NCBI GenBank assembly: GCA_947499155.1
Contig: CANMND010000007.1
Span: forward strand, 1-64,000
Source of the DNA: an uncultured Sphingomonadales bacterium
GTDB lineage: Bacteria; Pseudomonadota; Alphaproteobacteria; Sphingomonadales; Rhodothalassiaceae
Direction of reading: 5' to 3'
DNA length: 64,000 nucleotides
Shown here: positions 27,199 to 36,438 of the stretch, piece by piece
How the letters are laid out: the number at the start of each line of letters is the position of its first letter
Numbering within the stretch: the stretch's first letter is position 1
The notes under the pieces: generated by a model
The model's input: the letters and a program-made list of their open reading frames with translations, nothing else
Databases searched by the model: none
What the model was told of the DNA's origin: nothing
Made by a program: the position numbers and the translations under genes

Positions 27199-29454
27199 AT
27201 GGTTGGTTTAGGTACTAAAAAAAGCAATCGTGTTTTAAGAGCTGGTTTGCTTGCCAGCGCATCGTCGGTAGCGTTTCTGGTGATGACTGCGCAGCAGCCA
27301 CTTTATGCGCAGCAGGAAAAAGCTGCCATAGCTCTTGAGGAAATAACCGTAACCGCTCAGAGGCGTGAACAAAGCCTCATGGATGTGCCGACGGCTATTA
27401 CTGCCTTTTCGTCATTGGCGATCGAGCGGAATATGTTCGAGGGCATCAGTGGCTATCTTAGCCGGACGCCCAACGTCAGCTTTACGTCCAGCGGTGGAAG
27501 AGACCGCAAGAGCATCAGTATTCGTGGAATTACCAACTTCCTGAGCGTTGACAGTGACGTTCGCCCGACAACAATCGGCTTTTATATCGATGATTTCAGT
27601 GTCGGCGGCGGGACAGTCAATCCGCCAATGATGGATATCGAGCGGATTGAGGTTTTGCGTGGTCCGCAGGGTACTTATTTCGGTCGTAATGCCGTTGGCG
27701 GTGCCATTAATATCACGACGAAAAAACCTGATAATGAGTGGTATGGTGAGACAACTGTCGGGTATTCAAGTTTTGATACCAAGGATTTTGAAGGTATTTT
27801 AAACGTACCTTTGGTGGATGATTTCCTTGCGGTCCGCGGTGGCGTCAAATGGCGTAAAACGGATGGGAATATCAAGAATATCAATCCGATCGGTGGCGGT
27901 AATGATTCAGAATACATCAACGCCAAGTTAGCGATCCGCATGACGCCTACGAACCGCTTGACGCTTGATCTGACCGGCAGCATCACACACGAGGATTCCG
28001 GTATGCGCGAGGGTGTGCCCTCAGGTGTATTCTCAGATTTTGCTCGTGATGTGCTTTTTGGTTATCTCAATGGCCAGCCTGACCCGGATGGGGTCGGCTT
28101 CTATCCGGATAACAAGAACCGGGTAAACTTTAACCGTCCCCAGCATGTTGGCGCCAACTTCAAATATATAACCGGAACGGTTACGTATGACTTTGACAGC
28201 CTGACACTGACAAGCATCACTGGCTATATCGATTCTGAGAGTTTCCTGGAAGGAGACATCGATGGCGGCAGTACGGATGCATTTTATGAGACCAAGCCAC
28301 TTGACCGCTCGGCATTCAGTCAGGAAGTGCGGGTGCAGTCTACAGGATCTGGGAACTGGGAATGGACCCTGGGAGGCTTGTTCTCTCATGACAAGGGAGA
28401 GCAGAACCAGCATACCTTTGCAGGAAGCGAAAATTCATTCGGGTTGCCGGAAGGTTTCGCAGTCACACAGACCCTGACGGACGGGAAGGCGACTGCTTAT
28501 GCCGTGTTTGGCGAGGTGGGTTATCATCTTACCGATCGCTTGATGGGAACTTTCGGTGCACGCTTCACTCATGAGAGGAGCGAGTCCAGGAGTGCCAGAT
28601 TCTCGGGCGGTGTCGTATCCAACTTTGTCGATGGGAAGGCGTCCTTCTCAGACTTCTCCCCCCGCCTTGCGGTGAACTATACCGTAACTGACGATATTAC
28701 GGCCTATGCGTCTGTCTCCAAGGGCTTTAAGGCCGGTGGGGTGCAGACCAACCCGCTGCTGCCAGACAAGTCCTTTAAGCCAGAAAAGCTTTGGAACTAT
28801 GAGATCGGTGCAAAAACCGAGTTGTTCCAGCGTCGCTTGCGCATTAATACAGCCCTGTTCTATATGGACTGGCGTGATCTTCAGACCGACTTCTCCATTG
28901 GTATTCTTGATGCCGATGACAATATTGCCTTTGTAACTGGCGTAGAGAATGCCAAGTCTGCACGCAGCTTTGGTGCAGAAGTAGAGGCCACCGCGGCAAT
29001 CTCCGAATACCTTACTGCCAGTGCGTCGGCTGGGTATCTCAATGCCAAATATCAGGATTTCCTGTCATTCGTCGGCGGTTCAAACGTCGCGCTTGATGGT
29101 ATGACTGTTCCCAACTCACCCAAATGGACTCTTGGTGGGGACGTTGATTACCGGCGGCCGGTCGTGGATGATTTTGATGGCTTCATCCGGGCAGAGTGGA
29201 ATTACCGCAGCGGTATCGTTCCCGATAAAAACATGCTGGTTAAAAGCGGTTTTCCTTTTGAAGTGCCCAGCTACAATCACTTCAATCTGCGTCTGGGAAT
29301 GGAAAACGACCAATACCGGTTTGTCGGTTACATAGAAAACGTGTTTAATGCCAACTACTATACAAATGCCTATCAAAAGGCATTTATTGGCGGTCTCCAC
29401 GTCGAACCATCCAAGCAAGTCTTTGGCATACGTTTTACGTATAAAACCAGCTGA
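27199..29454 (+). CDS. TonB-dependent outer-membrane receptor
   Basis: Outer-membrane transporter of 751 residues. The signal peptide ends LYAQQ; a TonB-box-like EEITVTAQRREQSL follows, then the plug segment IERIEVLRGPQGTYFGRN and AVGGAINITTKKP, and the barrel. Unlike most family members the chain ends FTYKTS rather than with a terminal aromatic, though F and Y lie five and four residues inside. The start is ATG 27199 (AGGGGAAGAG upstream); a GTG at 27178 is less likely. It forms a locus with the exported NTF2-like protein before it and a DUF885 hydrolase after it. The ligand is unknown; a peptide or amide is suggested by neighbours. Confidence 0.92.
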   Translation: MVGLGTKKSNRVLRAGLLASASSVAFLVMTAQQPLYAQQEKAAIALEEITVTAQRREQSLMDVPTAITAFSSLAIERNMFEGISGYLSRTPNVSFTSSGGRDRKSISIRGITNFLSVDSDVRPTTIGFYIDDFSVGGGTVNPPMMDIERIEVLRGPQGTYFGRNAVGGAINITTKKPDNEWYGETTVGYSSFDTKDFEGILNVPLVDDFLAVRGGVKWRKTDGNIKNINPIGGGNDSEYINAKLAIRMTPTNRLTLDLTGSITHEDSGMREGVPSGVFSDFARDVLFGYLNGQPDPDGVGFYPDNKNRVNFNRPQHVGANFKYITGTVTYDFDSLTLTSITGYIDSESFLEGDIDGGSTDAFYETKPLDRSAFSQEVRVQSTGSGNWEWTLGGLFSHDKGEQNQHTFAGSENSFGLPEGFAVTQTLTDGKATAYAVFGEVGYHLTDRLMGTFGARFTHERSESRSARFSGGVVSNFVDGKASFSDFSPRLAVNYTVTDDITAYASVSKGFKAGGVQTNPLLPDKSFKPEKLWNYEIGAKTELFQRRLRINTALFYMDWRDLQTDFSIGILDADDNIAFVTGVENAKSARSFGAEVEATAAISEYLTASASAGYLNAKYQDFLSFVGGSNVALDGMTVPNSPKWTLGGDVDYRRPVVDDFDGFIRAEWNYRSGIVPDKNMLVKSGFPFEVPSYNHFNLRLGMENDQYRFVGYIENVFNANYYTNAYQKAFIGGLHVEPSKQVFGIRFTYKTS

Positions 29455-29469
29455 CTGCTTTATTGATCG

Positions 29470-29507
29470 AAGGGCCACTGCTTGAAATAAAAGCCGTGGC
29501 CCTTTTC
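29470..29507 (+). terminator. Terminator after second TonB receptor
   Basis: AAGGGCCAC (29470-29478) pairs with GTGGCCCTT (29496-29504) and continues into TTTT. It lies only 27 bases before the next start, so it may partly attenuate the DUF885 gene. Confidence 0.8.
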
Positions 29508-29533
29508 GATTATTTTTGTTGAAAGGGACAGTG

Positions 29534-31354
29534 ATGTTTAAGCGTTGTCTATCTGTAGTGGCTTTGCTCGCTGCACAATCCATTGCCACATTGCCGGTAT
29601 ACGGGCAAAATGGACAGTCTTCAGAGCTGGACCAGTTTATTGAAGCCATAGATGTCCATGACACTTCCCTCAATCCCCGGCGTGCAGCGTTGGACGAGCC
29701 GGGCAGCCAGCGACCATGGTGGCGGGACATTTCGGACGAGGCCCTTGACAGGGAAGCCCAGTGGACAAGAAACCAGCTTGATCTGCTGCGGACGAATTTC
29801 GACCTGGAGAAACTGGATGCCAAAGAGCAGTTCCGGTATCGGGTTGTGGAAGATGAATTGGAACTGCGACTGGAGCGGGACAAGTGGCGCGACCATTCTT
29901 ATCCGCTTAACCAGATCGTCGGCCTTCATCTGCAAGTAGCGGGTACCCTGACGAAAAATCACCCGATTAACAGCGCCGCAGATGTGGAGACCTATCTGGA
30001 GCGTGTGGAACTGGTGGACGACCTGTTCACGGTCCAGGTGGAGCGCATGCAGGTCCGTAATGCAAAAGGGCTTTACGGTCCGAAAGATGTTTACCCCAGG
30101 CTGCTTGAGGGTGCGCGGAATTTGTCTTCCGGCTATCCGCTGGATAAAAGTTCCAAACAAAATCCCAACCCTGTCTGGGAAGACTTTGAGGCAAAAATCG
30201 CTGCACTGGACGTCTCGAACAAGGATAAAAAAGCGTTCCTCAAGCGTGGCAAAAATGCTTTTACCGGTCCTTTCAAGGCGGGCTACCAGAAACTGATTGC
30301 CCAACTTGAAAACGAGATGAACACAACGCCCATGGATGGCGGTGTCTGGCAAATGCCGCAAGGAGACGCCTATTACGAGTTTCTTATCCGCCAGTTTACG
30401 ACCACGGACATGAAGCCGGCAGAGATCCACCAGTTGGGTCTGGACGAAGTCGCGCGTATACACAAGGAAATGATAGCGATCAAAGACAAGGTAGGTTTTG
30501 AAGGCAACCTGCCAGCGTTTTTTGAGTTTCTGAAGACAGATCCGCAGTTCTATCTCCCCAATACCGATGCGGGCCGGGCAGAATATCTGGCACGCGCAGA
30601 AGCTGCTCTCGACAAGATGAAAGCCAATGTGACCAAGGTCTTTTACAAGGCCCCACCCATTGATGTGGTGGTAAGACGCATCGAAGCCTATCGGGAAAAA
30701 TCATCGGCTGGTGCACTTTACGAAAGTGGATCGCTGGAAGAATCGCGGCCTGGTGCAGCATTAATTAAACTGGATGACATGTCGTCAGTGCCTTTGTTTG
30801 ATATGGAAGCCCTGCTTTATCATGAAGGCATTCCCGGCCACCATATGCAGATTTCGTCAATCATGACGGATCCGGACTTGCCAGGATTGTTTAAAAAGAG
30901 TGCCTGGTACTCCAACAGTGCATTTGTTGAGGGATGGGCGCTTTATGCTGAAACTCTGGCTAAGGAAATGGGTGCTTATCAGGACCCATATTCAGAGTTT
31001 GGACGCCTTGCCGGTGAGCTGTGGCGGGCGTGTCGTTTGGTCGTAGACAGCGGACTTCACTATAAGCGCTGGGACCGTGAAACGGCAGTTGCTTATCTCA
31101 ATGACAACACTGCAAGCTCTGAAGAGGCCAATTACCGAGCCGTTGACCGCTATCTGGCAGTTCCAGGGCAAGCGACATCGTTCAAGGTCGGCATGATCCG
31201 CTTTGAAGAAAAGCGCGACGAAGCCAAGGAAGCTCTGGGCGACAAGTTCGATATCAGGGGCTACCATCAAGCTGTGCTTGAAAATGGCTATGTCCCCTTG
31301 TGGGCCATGAGCGACTGGGTCGATCACTGGATCGCAGAGACCAAAGCCAAATAA
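29534..31354 (+). CDS. Exported DUF885-family metallohydrolase
   Basis: Second DUF885 protein of the locus, 606 residues, homologous to the product of 24487-26346. The signal peptide ends PVYGQ (about residue 25). HEGIPGHH lies near residues 430-437, followed by EGWALYAETLAKEMG. The active-site pattern is intact. GAAAGGGA precedes the ATG at 29534; an in-frame TTG at 29516 is less likely. Periplasmic peptide hydrolysis is the expected role. Confidence 0.9.
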   Translation: MFKRCLSVVALLAAQSIATLPVYGQNGQSSELDQFIEAIDVHDTSLNPRRAALDEPGSQRPWWRDISDEALDREAQWTRNQLDLLRTNFDLEKLDAKEQFRYRVVEDELELRLERDKWRDHSYPLNQIVGLHLQVAGTLTKNHPINSAADVETYLERVELVDDLFTVQVERMQVRNAKGLYGPKDVYPRLLEGARNLSSGYPLDKSSKQNPNPVWEDFEAKIAALDVSNKDKKAFLKRGKNAFTGPFKAGYQKLIAQLENEMNTTPMDGGVWQMPQGDAYYEFLIRQFTTTDMKPAEIHQLGLDEVARIHKEMIAIKDKVGFEGNLPAFFEFLKTDPQFYLPNTDAGRAEYLARAEAALDKMKANVTKVFYKAPPIDVVVRRIEAYREKSSAGALYESGSLEESRPGAALIKLDDMSSVPLFDMEALLYHEGIPGHHMQISSIMTDPDLPGLFKKSAWYSNSAFVEGWALYAETLAKEMGAYQDPYSEFGRLAGELWRACRLVVDSGLHYKRWDRETAVAYLNDNTASSEEANYRAVDRYLAVPGQATSFKVGMIRFEEKRDEAKEALGDKFDIRGYHQAVLENGYVPLWAMSDWVDHWIAETKAK

Positions 31355-31366
31355 ACAAATAAGGCA

Positions 31367-31400
31367 ACCGGTGACTTGACGTTTTGTGCCAGTCACCGGC
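31367..31400. terminator. Hairpin between convergent DUF885 and dehydrogenase genes
   Basis: CCGGTGAC (31368-31375) pairs with GTCACCGG (31392-31399) across a 16-nt loop; T-rich sequence follows on the plus side. Confidence 0.65.
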
Positions 31401-31421
31401 TGCCCGTCTATTTTACATCGA

Positions 31422-32858
31422 CTATTTTGGTAAAAGGTCGCCTATCAGTACCGGCTTGACCGGCACGCGCGTGGAAAAGCCACCCACCTTGTTTTCATCC
31501 AGCCCTGATTGCTGAGCCAGCTTCTGGGTAACACGGTGGCTGCAAAAGCGTCCCTGGCACAGTCCCATACCAAAGCGGCTTGCGAGTTTGAATCCGTCTG
31601 CCGTGTTGAAATGGGGCGATGGCGCAAGGTCAGTTTCAAGGTCCGCCGCAGTCCGTCCCTCACAGCGACAGATTAGCGTATCCGCAGATAAAAGCTGATC
31701 AAGCAGGGATTGGGGCACGTGGCTTAGCTGGCGCAACAGATCAGCAAAGCCGCGCAGACTCTTTAATCTGGATTCAATATCCCGGCGCTGAATTATAGAG
31801 CTATCGCCGGTGTTCTTACCCATACGCGATAAATATCCAAGGGCTGCAAGTCGACCTTCTTCGGCCGCAACTTCAGCGCCTGCCACGCCGGTGATTTCCC
31901 CTGCAACATAAATATCAGGCACAGAGCTGCACATGTCGCGGTCATGGGGGATGATCCAGCCACCGGCCTGACGGTCCCATTCAGCATGGGCACCGGCTTG
32001 TCGTACAAGTTCGGAATTAGGCAAAAAGCCGTAACAGATGGCCACACGGTCACAGTCAAATGTGCGGGCGCGGGCGCTGTCGATAACCCCATCTTCGCCG
32101 ATTGGCACAACTCGTGCGCCAGTGACAGCGTCTTGGCCCTCAGCATTCAGTATGGAATGGTTGAAGATCACGGGGATCCCGGCCTTGCGCAAGCGCCCAA
32201 GCACTTTTGCGGTTTCCCTGAATTTGAGCTGGTGACGCCATAAAACAGACATATGCTTTAAGGCTTTGAACACCTCGCGGAAAGATTGGGAAAAGACCAC
32301 GGCAGCCACATCACCACCGGCAGCCAACACCTGATCGGCGACAATAAGCTGCAAGGGATGGGCACCCGCAAACAAGAACCGGTTGCCAGGGACAATCTGC
32401 TGACTTTTGACAAAGGCCTGCACGCCCCCTGCGCTCATGACGCCGGGCAGTGTCCAGCCGGGAAAGGCAACGGGCAGGTCATAGCAACCTGGTGCGATAA
32501 GGACGGCCCGTGTTTTAAGGGTGTAAGCACCATCGGGGCCATTGAGCCAGACCTGTTTTACAGGATCATCTGCATCGAAAAGACCAAGGACTGTTGTGCC
32601 AAAGTGCCAGTTGATATCGGTGCGACTTTCCACATCCCGCAGCAACGCCTTGCCTTCATCATAAAGCGGCCCATCCATCCAGTTACTGACCCTGAATGTT
32701 GCTGGCGGCTGCCGGTATATCTGGCCGCCGGCGCGATGCTGTTCATCTATGACATGGATATTGAGGCCTTGGCCTCCAAGAGTGTCAATCGCTGCAAGTC
32801 CGGCAGGACCTGCACCAACAATGACCATATCTGCTACAGTGTCATGATCCGCGATCAT
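31422..32858 (-). CDS. FAD/NAD(P)-dependent dehydrogenase alpha subunit with BFD-like domain
   Basis: Large flavoprotein subunit of a three-part amino acid dehydrogenase, of the type acting on D-hydroxyproline, opines or glycine (HcnB/OoxA/LhpE-like). The FAD site VIVGAGPAGLAA is at residues 12-23 and a second nucleotide-binding region lies mid-protein. The C-terminal 90 residues form a BFD-like [2Fe-2S] domain with CRCEG and GLCQGRFC. Length 478 fits. Its start overlaps the small ferredoxin-like subunit stop by ATGA, so the two are coupled. With the DapA-family gene of the same operon, hydroxyproline oxidation is the best-fitting pathway, but opine or other D-amino acid substrates cannot be excluded. 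Confidence 0.88.
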   Translation of the reverse strand: MIADHDTVADMVIVGAGPAGLAAIDTLGGQGLNIHVIDEQHRAGGQIYRQPPATFRVSNWMDGPLYDEGKALLRDVESRTDINWHFGTTVLGLFDADDPVKQVWLNGPDGAYTLKTRAVLIAPGCYDLPVAFPGWTLPGVMSAGGVQAFVKSQQIVPGNRFLFAGAHPLQLIVADQVLAAGGDVAAVVFSQSFREVFKALKHMSVLWRHQLKFRETAKVLGRLRKAGIPVIFNHSILNAEGQDAVTGARVVPIGEDGVIDSARARTFDCDRVAICYGFLPNSELVRQAGAHAEWDRQAGGWIIPHDRDMCSSVPDIYVAGEITGVAGAEVAAEEGRLAALGYLSRMGKNTGDSSIIQRRDIESRLKSLRGFADLLRQLSHVPQSLLDQLLSADTLICRCEGRTAADLETDLAPSPHFNTADGFKLASRFGMGLCQGRFCSHRVTQKLAQQSGLDENKVGGFSTRVPVKPVLIGDLLPK

Positions 32859-33160
32859 CGCGTTTTCTCCACATTATTGATGCGGATAGACATGGCGTCG
32901 GCAACCAGAGTCATGCAGGCGCGGCGGCGTGCAAAGTCTCCATTGGGTTGCTTCACATCCACCATGCATTCATAGCAGACACCCATATTGCAGACCGGAC
33001 CACGCGGCTTGCCTGACTTGTCATGTCTGAATGTGAGGATGTTGTGAGAGATCAGAACTGTGGCGATGGTTTCGCCTTCAAAACAGGAAAGGGGTCGCCC
33101 CTCAAGCTCAATGGAAATTGCCCGGCCCCTGCTTGTGTGATTGTTCATCCGGTGTGTCAT
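32855..33160 (-). CDS. [2Fe-2S] small subunit of the amino acid dehydrogenase
   Basis: A 101-residue ferredoxin-like subunit (HcnA/LhpF-like). It binds one [2Fe-2S] cluster through CNMGVCYEC and a downstream cysteine in RRACMT. It passes electrons between the two flavoprotein subunits. It is placed between them in the operon, with a 3-base gap from the upstream FAD subunit and an ATGA overlap with the downstream one. Confidence 0.9.
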   Translation of the reverse strand: MTHRMNNHTSRGRAISIELEGRPLSCFEGETIATVLISHNILTFRHDKSGKPRGPVCNMGVCYECMVDVKQPNGDFARRRACMTLVADAMSIRINNVEKTR

Positions 33161-33163
33161 GGC

Positions 33164-34354
33164 TTAGCCCATAAACATGTTGATATGGCGAAAGCGACGC
33201 GGACTGTAGAGGTCGATTTGCGCCTCGGTGCCGCCTGTGAGGATCAATTCGCTCATCAAGCGGGCATAGACCGGACCAAGGGTAAAGCCAGACCCGCCGG
33301 TTGCGACATAAAAGTCAGGGGCTTCTGGTACTTCGCCAAGGATTGGAAGCTGGTCTGTGGTTACACTTGCGATCCCTGTCCAGCTACGCAAGAGGTGCTG
33401 GTTTTTGAGTTGGGGGACAAGATCTGTGGCCACAGCCAGATTGCCGATAATGTTTTCATGAATAGGTTCAGGCGCCCGGTCATAATCAAGGCGCCCGTTC
33501 TTTTGATGAAAGCGTGAAGACCAGCCGCCACCAATCAGAATCTGTCCGTCACGAACCTGTTTCATGGTGATTTTGCGCCCCGCATGCTGGATGAGATGGT
33601 CCAAAAGAGGCGGCGCTTCTTCTGTTACATTCATTAACAGAGGAACGGGATAGACGGGCAGGTGGATATTGGCCATCTCCGCAATTTGGCCAGCCCATGC
33701 ACCGGCAGCATTGAGGACAGTCTGTGTTTTTAGAAGCTCTTCCTTGCCGTCATCATGCTTGATGGTGGCATGCCAGCACGATGCGTCACGTTTTAAAGAT
33801 TTAACATGCGTTTTTGTATCAAATATAACGCCCGCTTTTGCTGCCGCCCTCGCATAGGCCAGTGTCACATGGCGCGGGTTTGCGTGGCCTTCCTGCGGGG
33901 AATAACCCGCTGCCATGACAGTGTCGGACAGATAGGGTGCGCGCTTTAATACAGCTTCCTTGTCGAGCAGTTCGGTGGGAAGACCCCAGCGCTGCTCCAG
34001 TGCATATTTTTTCTCAAGCCGTGCCACCTGCTCGGGTGTTTCCGCCAGCATCAGGCCGCCATGCATGATGATTTCAAGGTCGACACCCAGTTCCGCTTCA
34101 AGGCCTGACCAGGCATCAATAGCCATCAGGTTAAGCGGGATAATCTGGGCGAATTGTTCGGCCTGGGCGTCACCATGTTCGATCAGGCGGTGTTCCAGCT
34201 GGAAATGCAAGGAGCCGGCGTTTCGCCCTGATGCCTCGCGGTTAAGGTCACCACGTTCAACAACACGGACTGCTGCGCCGGCCTTTGCAAGATAAAAGGC
34301 ACTGGCGCAACCTACTAGTCCCCCACCAATGACAAGAACATCACGCAGAGCCAT
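33164..34354 (-). CDS. DadA-like FAD-dependent amino acid oxidoreductase, beta subunit
   Basis: Catalytic flavoprotein of the glycine/D-amino acid oxidase (DAO) superfamily, HcnC/LhpB-like, 396 residues. It begins MALRDVLVIGGGLVGCASAF with the FAD dinucleotide motif; EASGRNAG is the conserved second FAD segment, and a C-terminal GGSGFTLGP motif closes the site. I start at ATG 34354 because the upstream 31-codon in-frame extension lies inside the DapA-family gene and is hydrophobic rather than family-like; the start overlaps that gene's stop by 14 bases. It should oxidise the secondary or D-amino acid and pass electrons to the Fe-S subunit. Confidence 0.88.
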   Translation of the reverse strand: MALRDVLVIGGGLVGCASAFYLAKAGAAVRVVERGDLNREASGRNAGSLHFQLEHRLIEHGDAQAEQFAQIIPLNLMAIDAWSGLEAELGVDLEIIMHGGLMLAETPEQVARLEKKYALEQRWGLPTELLDKEAVLKRAPYLSDTVMAAGYSPQEGHANPRHVTLAYARAAAKAGVIFDTKTHVKSLKRDASCWHATIKHDDGKEELLKTQTVLNAAGAWAGQIAEMANIHLPVYPVPLLMNVTEEAPPLLDHLIQHAGRKITMKQVRDGQILIGGGWSSRFHQKNGRLDYDRAPEPIHENIIGNLAVATDLVPQLKNQHLLRSWTGIASVTTDQLPILGEVPEAPDFYVATGGSGFTLGPVYARLMSELILTGGTEAQIDLYSPRRFRHINMFMG

Positions 34355-35276
34355 GATCCAGCTTTTTACCAAGAGCTTCAAGAGTAGCACAAATGGCTTC
34401 ACGATGCTCAGGCAAAACCGGAAGGAGCGGTTTTCGGGGATAGCCACCGGGCAGGCCTTGAACGTTCAAGGCTTCTTTGAAAACAGCAGCGGAAGATCCG
34501 AATTTGGCGGTATAATCGTGATTGAACCAGTCTTGCATGAGGCGGCGGTCTTTTGCACCAAGCGTCAGGGCTTCATCAAGCTTGCCTTCCCAAAGTCGGT
34601 TGAAAAAGTCCGGATGATCGCGTCCAAGGACAGCGGCAGCACCCATCAGGCCATCGGCATTGTGATTCATCACGAGAGAGGCGCCGATCTCATTGGCTGG
34701 TATGCCAAAAACCCGCACCTTGTCCTTGAGTGCAAAGAAGGTGTCCAGGAAAAGGCGGAAATTACCCGTTGATTGCTTGATGGCAACAACCTTGTCGAGT
34801 TCAGCCAGTTGGGTCAATAAACTGACCGGCATGTCGACATTTGTCCCCGGTGGCCAGTTATAGATGCAGATAGGCAAGGGAGAGGCGGCATTAACTTCTT
34901 TATAGAAGTTCAGCAATTCCCGTGGACTTGGCACCATATAAGGTGGGGGAGTTACCAGAATGCCGTCAAAGCCGGTTTCTTTCGCCAGCATGGCATTATT
35001 GATGACGCTCTTTGCATTAAAGTCACTGCATCCGGCGATGGCGGGTATCTTGCTTTTGACCGTTTCACCAACAGTACGGAAAAGCTGGCTTCGGGACTCC
35101 CGGTCAAGGCTGAACCATTCTCCGGTCGATCCTGCCACGATAATCCCGTGCATGCCTTCTGCCAGCAGCCATTCGATTAACTCGACTATTTTGGCGGTGC
35201 TAAGTGCGCCATCCTGGTCAAAAGGTGTGGTGATAGCGGGAATATATCCCCGCCAATCAACAGTGTTCCTATCCAT
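34341..35276 (-). CDS. DapA-family lyase (hydroxyproline-pathway deaminase-like)
   Basis: Class I aldolase-fold enzyme of the dihydrodipicolinate synthase/N-acetylneuraminate lyase family, 311 residues. The Schiff-base lysine is in VVAIKQSTGN, and the phosphate/carboxylate loop VAGSTGEW and tyrosine segment YNWPPGTN are conserved. As the first gene of an operon with a three-subunit amino acid dehydrogenase, it fits the pyrroline-4-hydroxy-2-carboxylate deaminase (LhpC) of hydroxyproline breakdown. Other family roles (KDG aldolase, true DapA) are less likely here. No hydroxyproline epimerase or ketoglutarate-semialdehyde dehydrogenase lies in the window. Confidence 0.85.
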   Translation of the reverse strand: MDRNTVDWRGYIPAITTPFDQDGALSTAKIVELIEWLLAEGMHGIIVAGSTGEWFSLDRESRSQLFRTVGETVKSKIPAIAGCSDFNAKSVINNAMLAKETGFDGILVTPPPYMVPSPRELLNFYKEVNAASPLPICIYNWPPGTNVDMPVSLLTQLAELDKVVAIKQSTGNFRLFLDTFFALKDKVRVFGIPANEIGASLVMNHNADGLMGAAAVLGRDHPDFFNRLWEGKLDEALTLGAKDRRLMQDWFNHDYTAKFGSSAAVFKEALNVQGLPGGYPRKPLLPVLPEHREAICATLEALGKKLDHGSA

Positions 35277-35359
35277 GCATCTACCTGTTTATACTTGAAT
35301 ATGTCACGGATGGACAATGTACGATATTTAATTTGCAAGGGTATTGCATCATCGTTGCG

Positions 35360-36307
35360 CTAGGTGGAACGCAACTCACTTCCGCGTATAGCCTTCATGC
35401 CAAGATTTCGAAGATTGATCTCGATTGTTCTCAGCAAGTCTGTGGCGGGTCCAGGCAGCAAGCGACCCGCTCGTGTAATAAACTGGGTTTTGGTATCAAC
35501 CATTTCTTTGTGATCCAGTGTAATGGCTACCAGCTCTTTTTTGCTGAGTTCATCTGCAACCACGATATCGGTCAATATCGTGATTCCCTGGTTGCTTTTC
35601 ACATATTGCTTTAACAGGCTTAAAGAGTTCGTGATCATGGTAGGTACGAGTGCTTCACCGACCTGCATTTCCACCGGCTCCAGTATCTGGCGGATGCGAA
35701 AGCCGCGCTCGGGCAAGCCTAGATTCAGACCGGATAGTTCATCAAGTCTGACGGATTTCTTTTTGGCGATTGGTGCGTCGGGGTGTGCAATAACCTTAAG
35801 CGGTTGGGCAAGAGTTAACACCGCACGGATCTTGGGATCAGGCGGTGCGTGGAAAGCCAGTCCCAGATGTGCTTCATCTTCACGAACCAGCTGCAGGACC
35901 TCATTGGTTCCTCCGACATGAACGGACAAGCTGACATTGGGGTGGGCCTGATTGAATTGGGCGAGTATTTTAAGGAAGGCCTCGCCGATTACGCCCTCGC
36001 CAATGGCGATGGAGATATGCCCTGCCTGATTGCCACGCAGATGCTGAAATTCCGAAATAAAGGCTTCGTCATGGGCAAGCTTCTCACGGTAATACTGCGT
36101 GAGTCTTTCACCGGCTTCTGTCAGCTTCAAGGAGCGACGACCGCGTTCGATCAGTGGCGTTCCAAGGGCCGATTCCAATATGGCGATCTGGCGGCTGATG
36201 GAGGAGGTTGCGACATTCAGCTTTTCACTGGCAGCGCGCATGGTCCCTGCTTTTGCGGCTTCATGAAGATACTGGATGTGCCGTTCATACTGGCCGAGGC
36301 GCAACAT
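35360..36307 (-). CDS. LysR-family transcriptional regulator
   Basis: A 315-residue LysR regulator. The winged helix-turn-helix fills the first 65 residues, with the signature ATSSISRQIAILE and GTPLIERGRR. An effector-binding domain of the periplasmic-binding fold follows. AGGAGAAGG lies just before the ATG. It is divergent from the NSS symporter and is followed, 83 bases on, by the DapA/dehydrogenase operon on the same strand, so it most likely controls both. A candidate binding dyad is at 36329-36345. Confidence 0.93.
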   Translation of the reverse strand: MLRLGQYERHIQYLHEAAKAGTMRAASEKLNVATSSISRQIAILESALGTPLIERGRRSLKLTEAGERLTQYYREKLAHDEAFISEFQHLRGNQAGHISIAIGEGVIGEAFLKILAQFNQAHPNVSLSVHVGGTNEVLQLVREDEAHLGLAFHAPPDPKIRAVLTLAQPLKVIAHPDAPIAKKKSVRLDELSGLNLGLPERGFRIRQILEPVEMQVGEALVPTMITNSLSLLKQYVKSNQGITILTDIVVADELSKKELVAITLDHKEMVDTKTQFITRAGRLLPGPATDLLRTIEINLRNLGMKAIRGSELRST

Positions 36308-36328
36308 ATGCCTTCTCCTATTTAGTTG

Positions 36329-36345
36329 GTTGCATTCAGCGCAAC
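36329..36345. promoter_or_regulatory. Candidate LysR operator GTTGC-N7-GCAAC
   Basis: Perfect arms GTTGC (36329-36333) and GCAAC (36341-36345), 22 bases upstream of the LysR start. LysR boxes have this form and position. The half-site with its spacer, GTTGCATTCAG, recurs at 36438-36448 across the start codon of the divergent symporter. Confidence 0.55.
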
Positions 36346-36438
36346 AGATGTAGGCCTATATTGTAATTGAATCAACTGGGCATCACCGCTTAGACTTTGT
36401 AAAATGGCAAAAGTGCCAAAAATACAAAGGGGCATGCG

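Noticed and set aside
29621-30463. 280-codon minus-strand open frame inside the second DUF885 gene
   Set aside because: It is opposite a gene with an intact family motif and signal peptide; the frame has no recognisable domain and is a codon-bias shadow.
32286-32975. 229-codon plus-strand frame over the FAD dehydrogenase
   Set aside because: Lies opposite a gene with conserved FAD and Fe-S motifs; no domain recognised.
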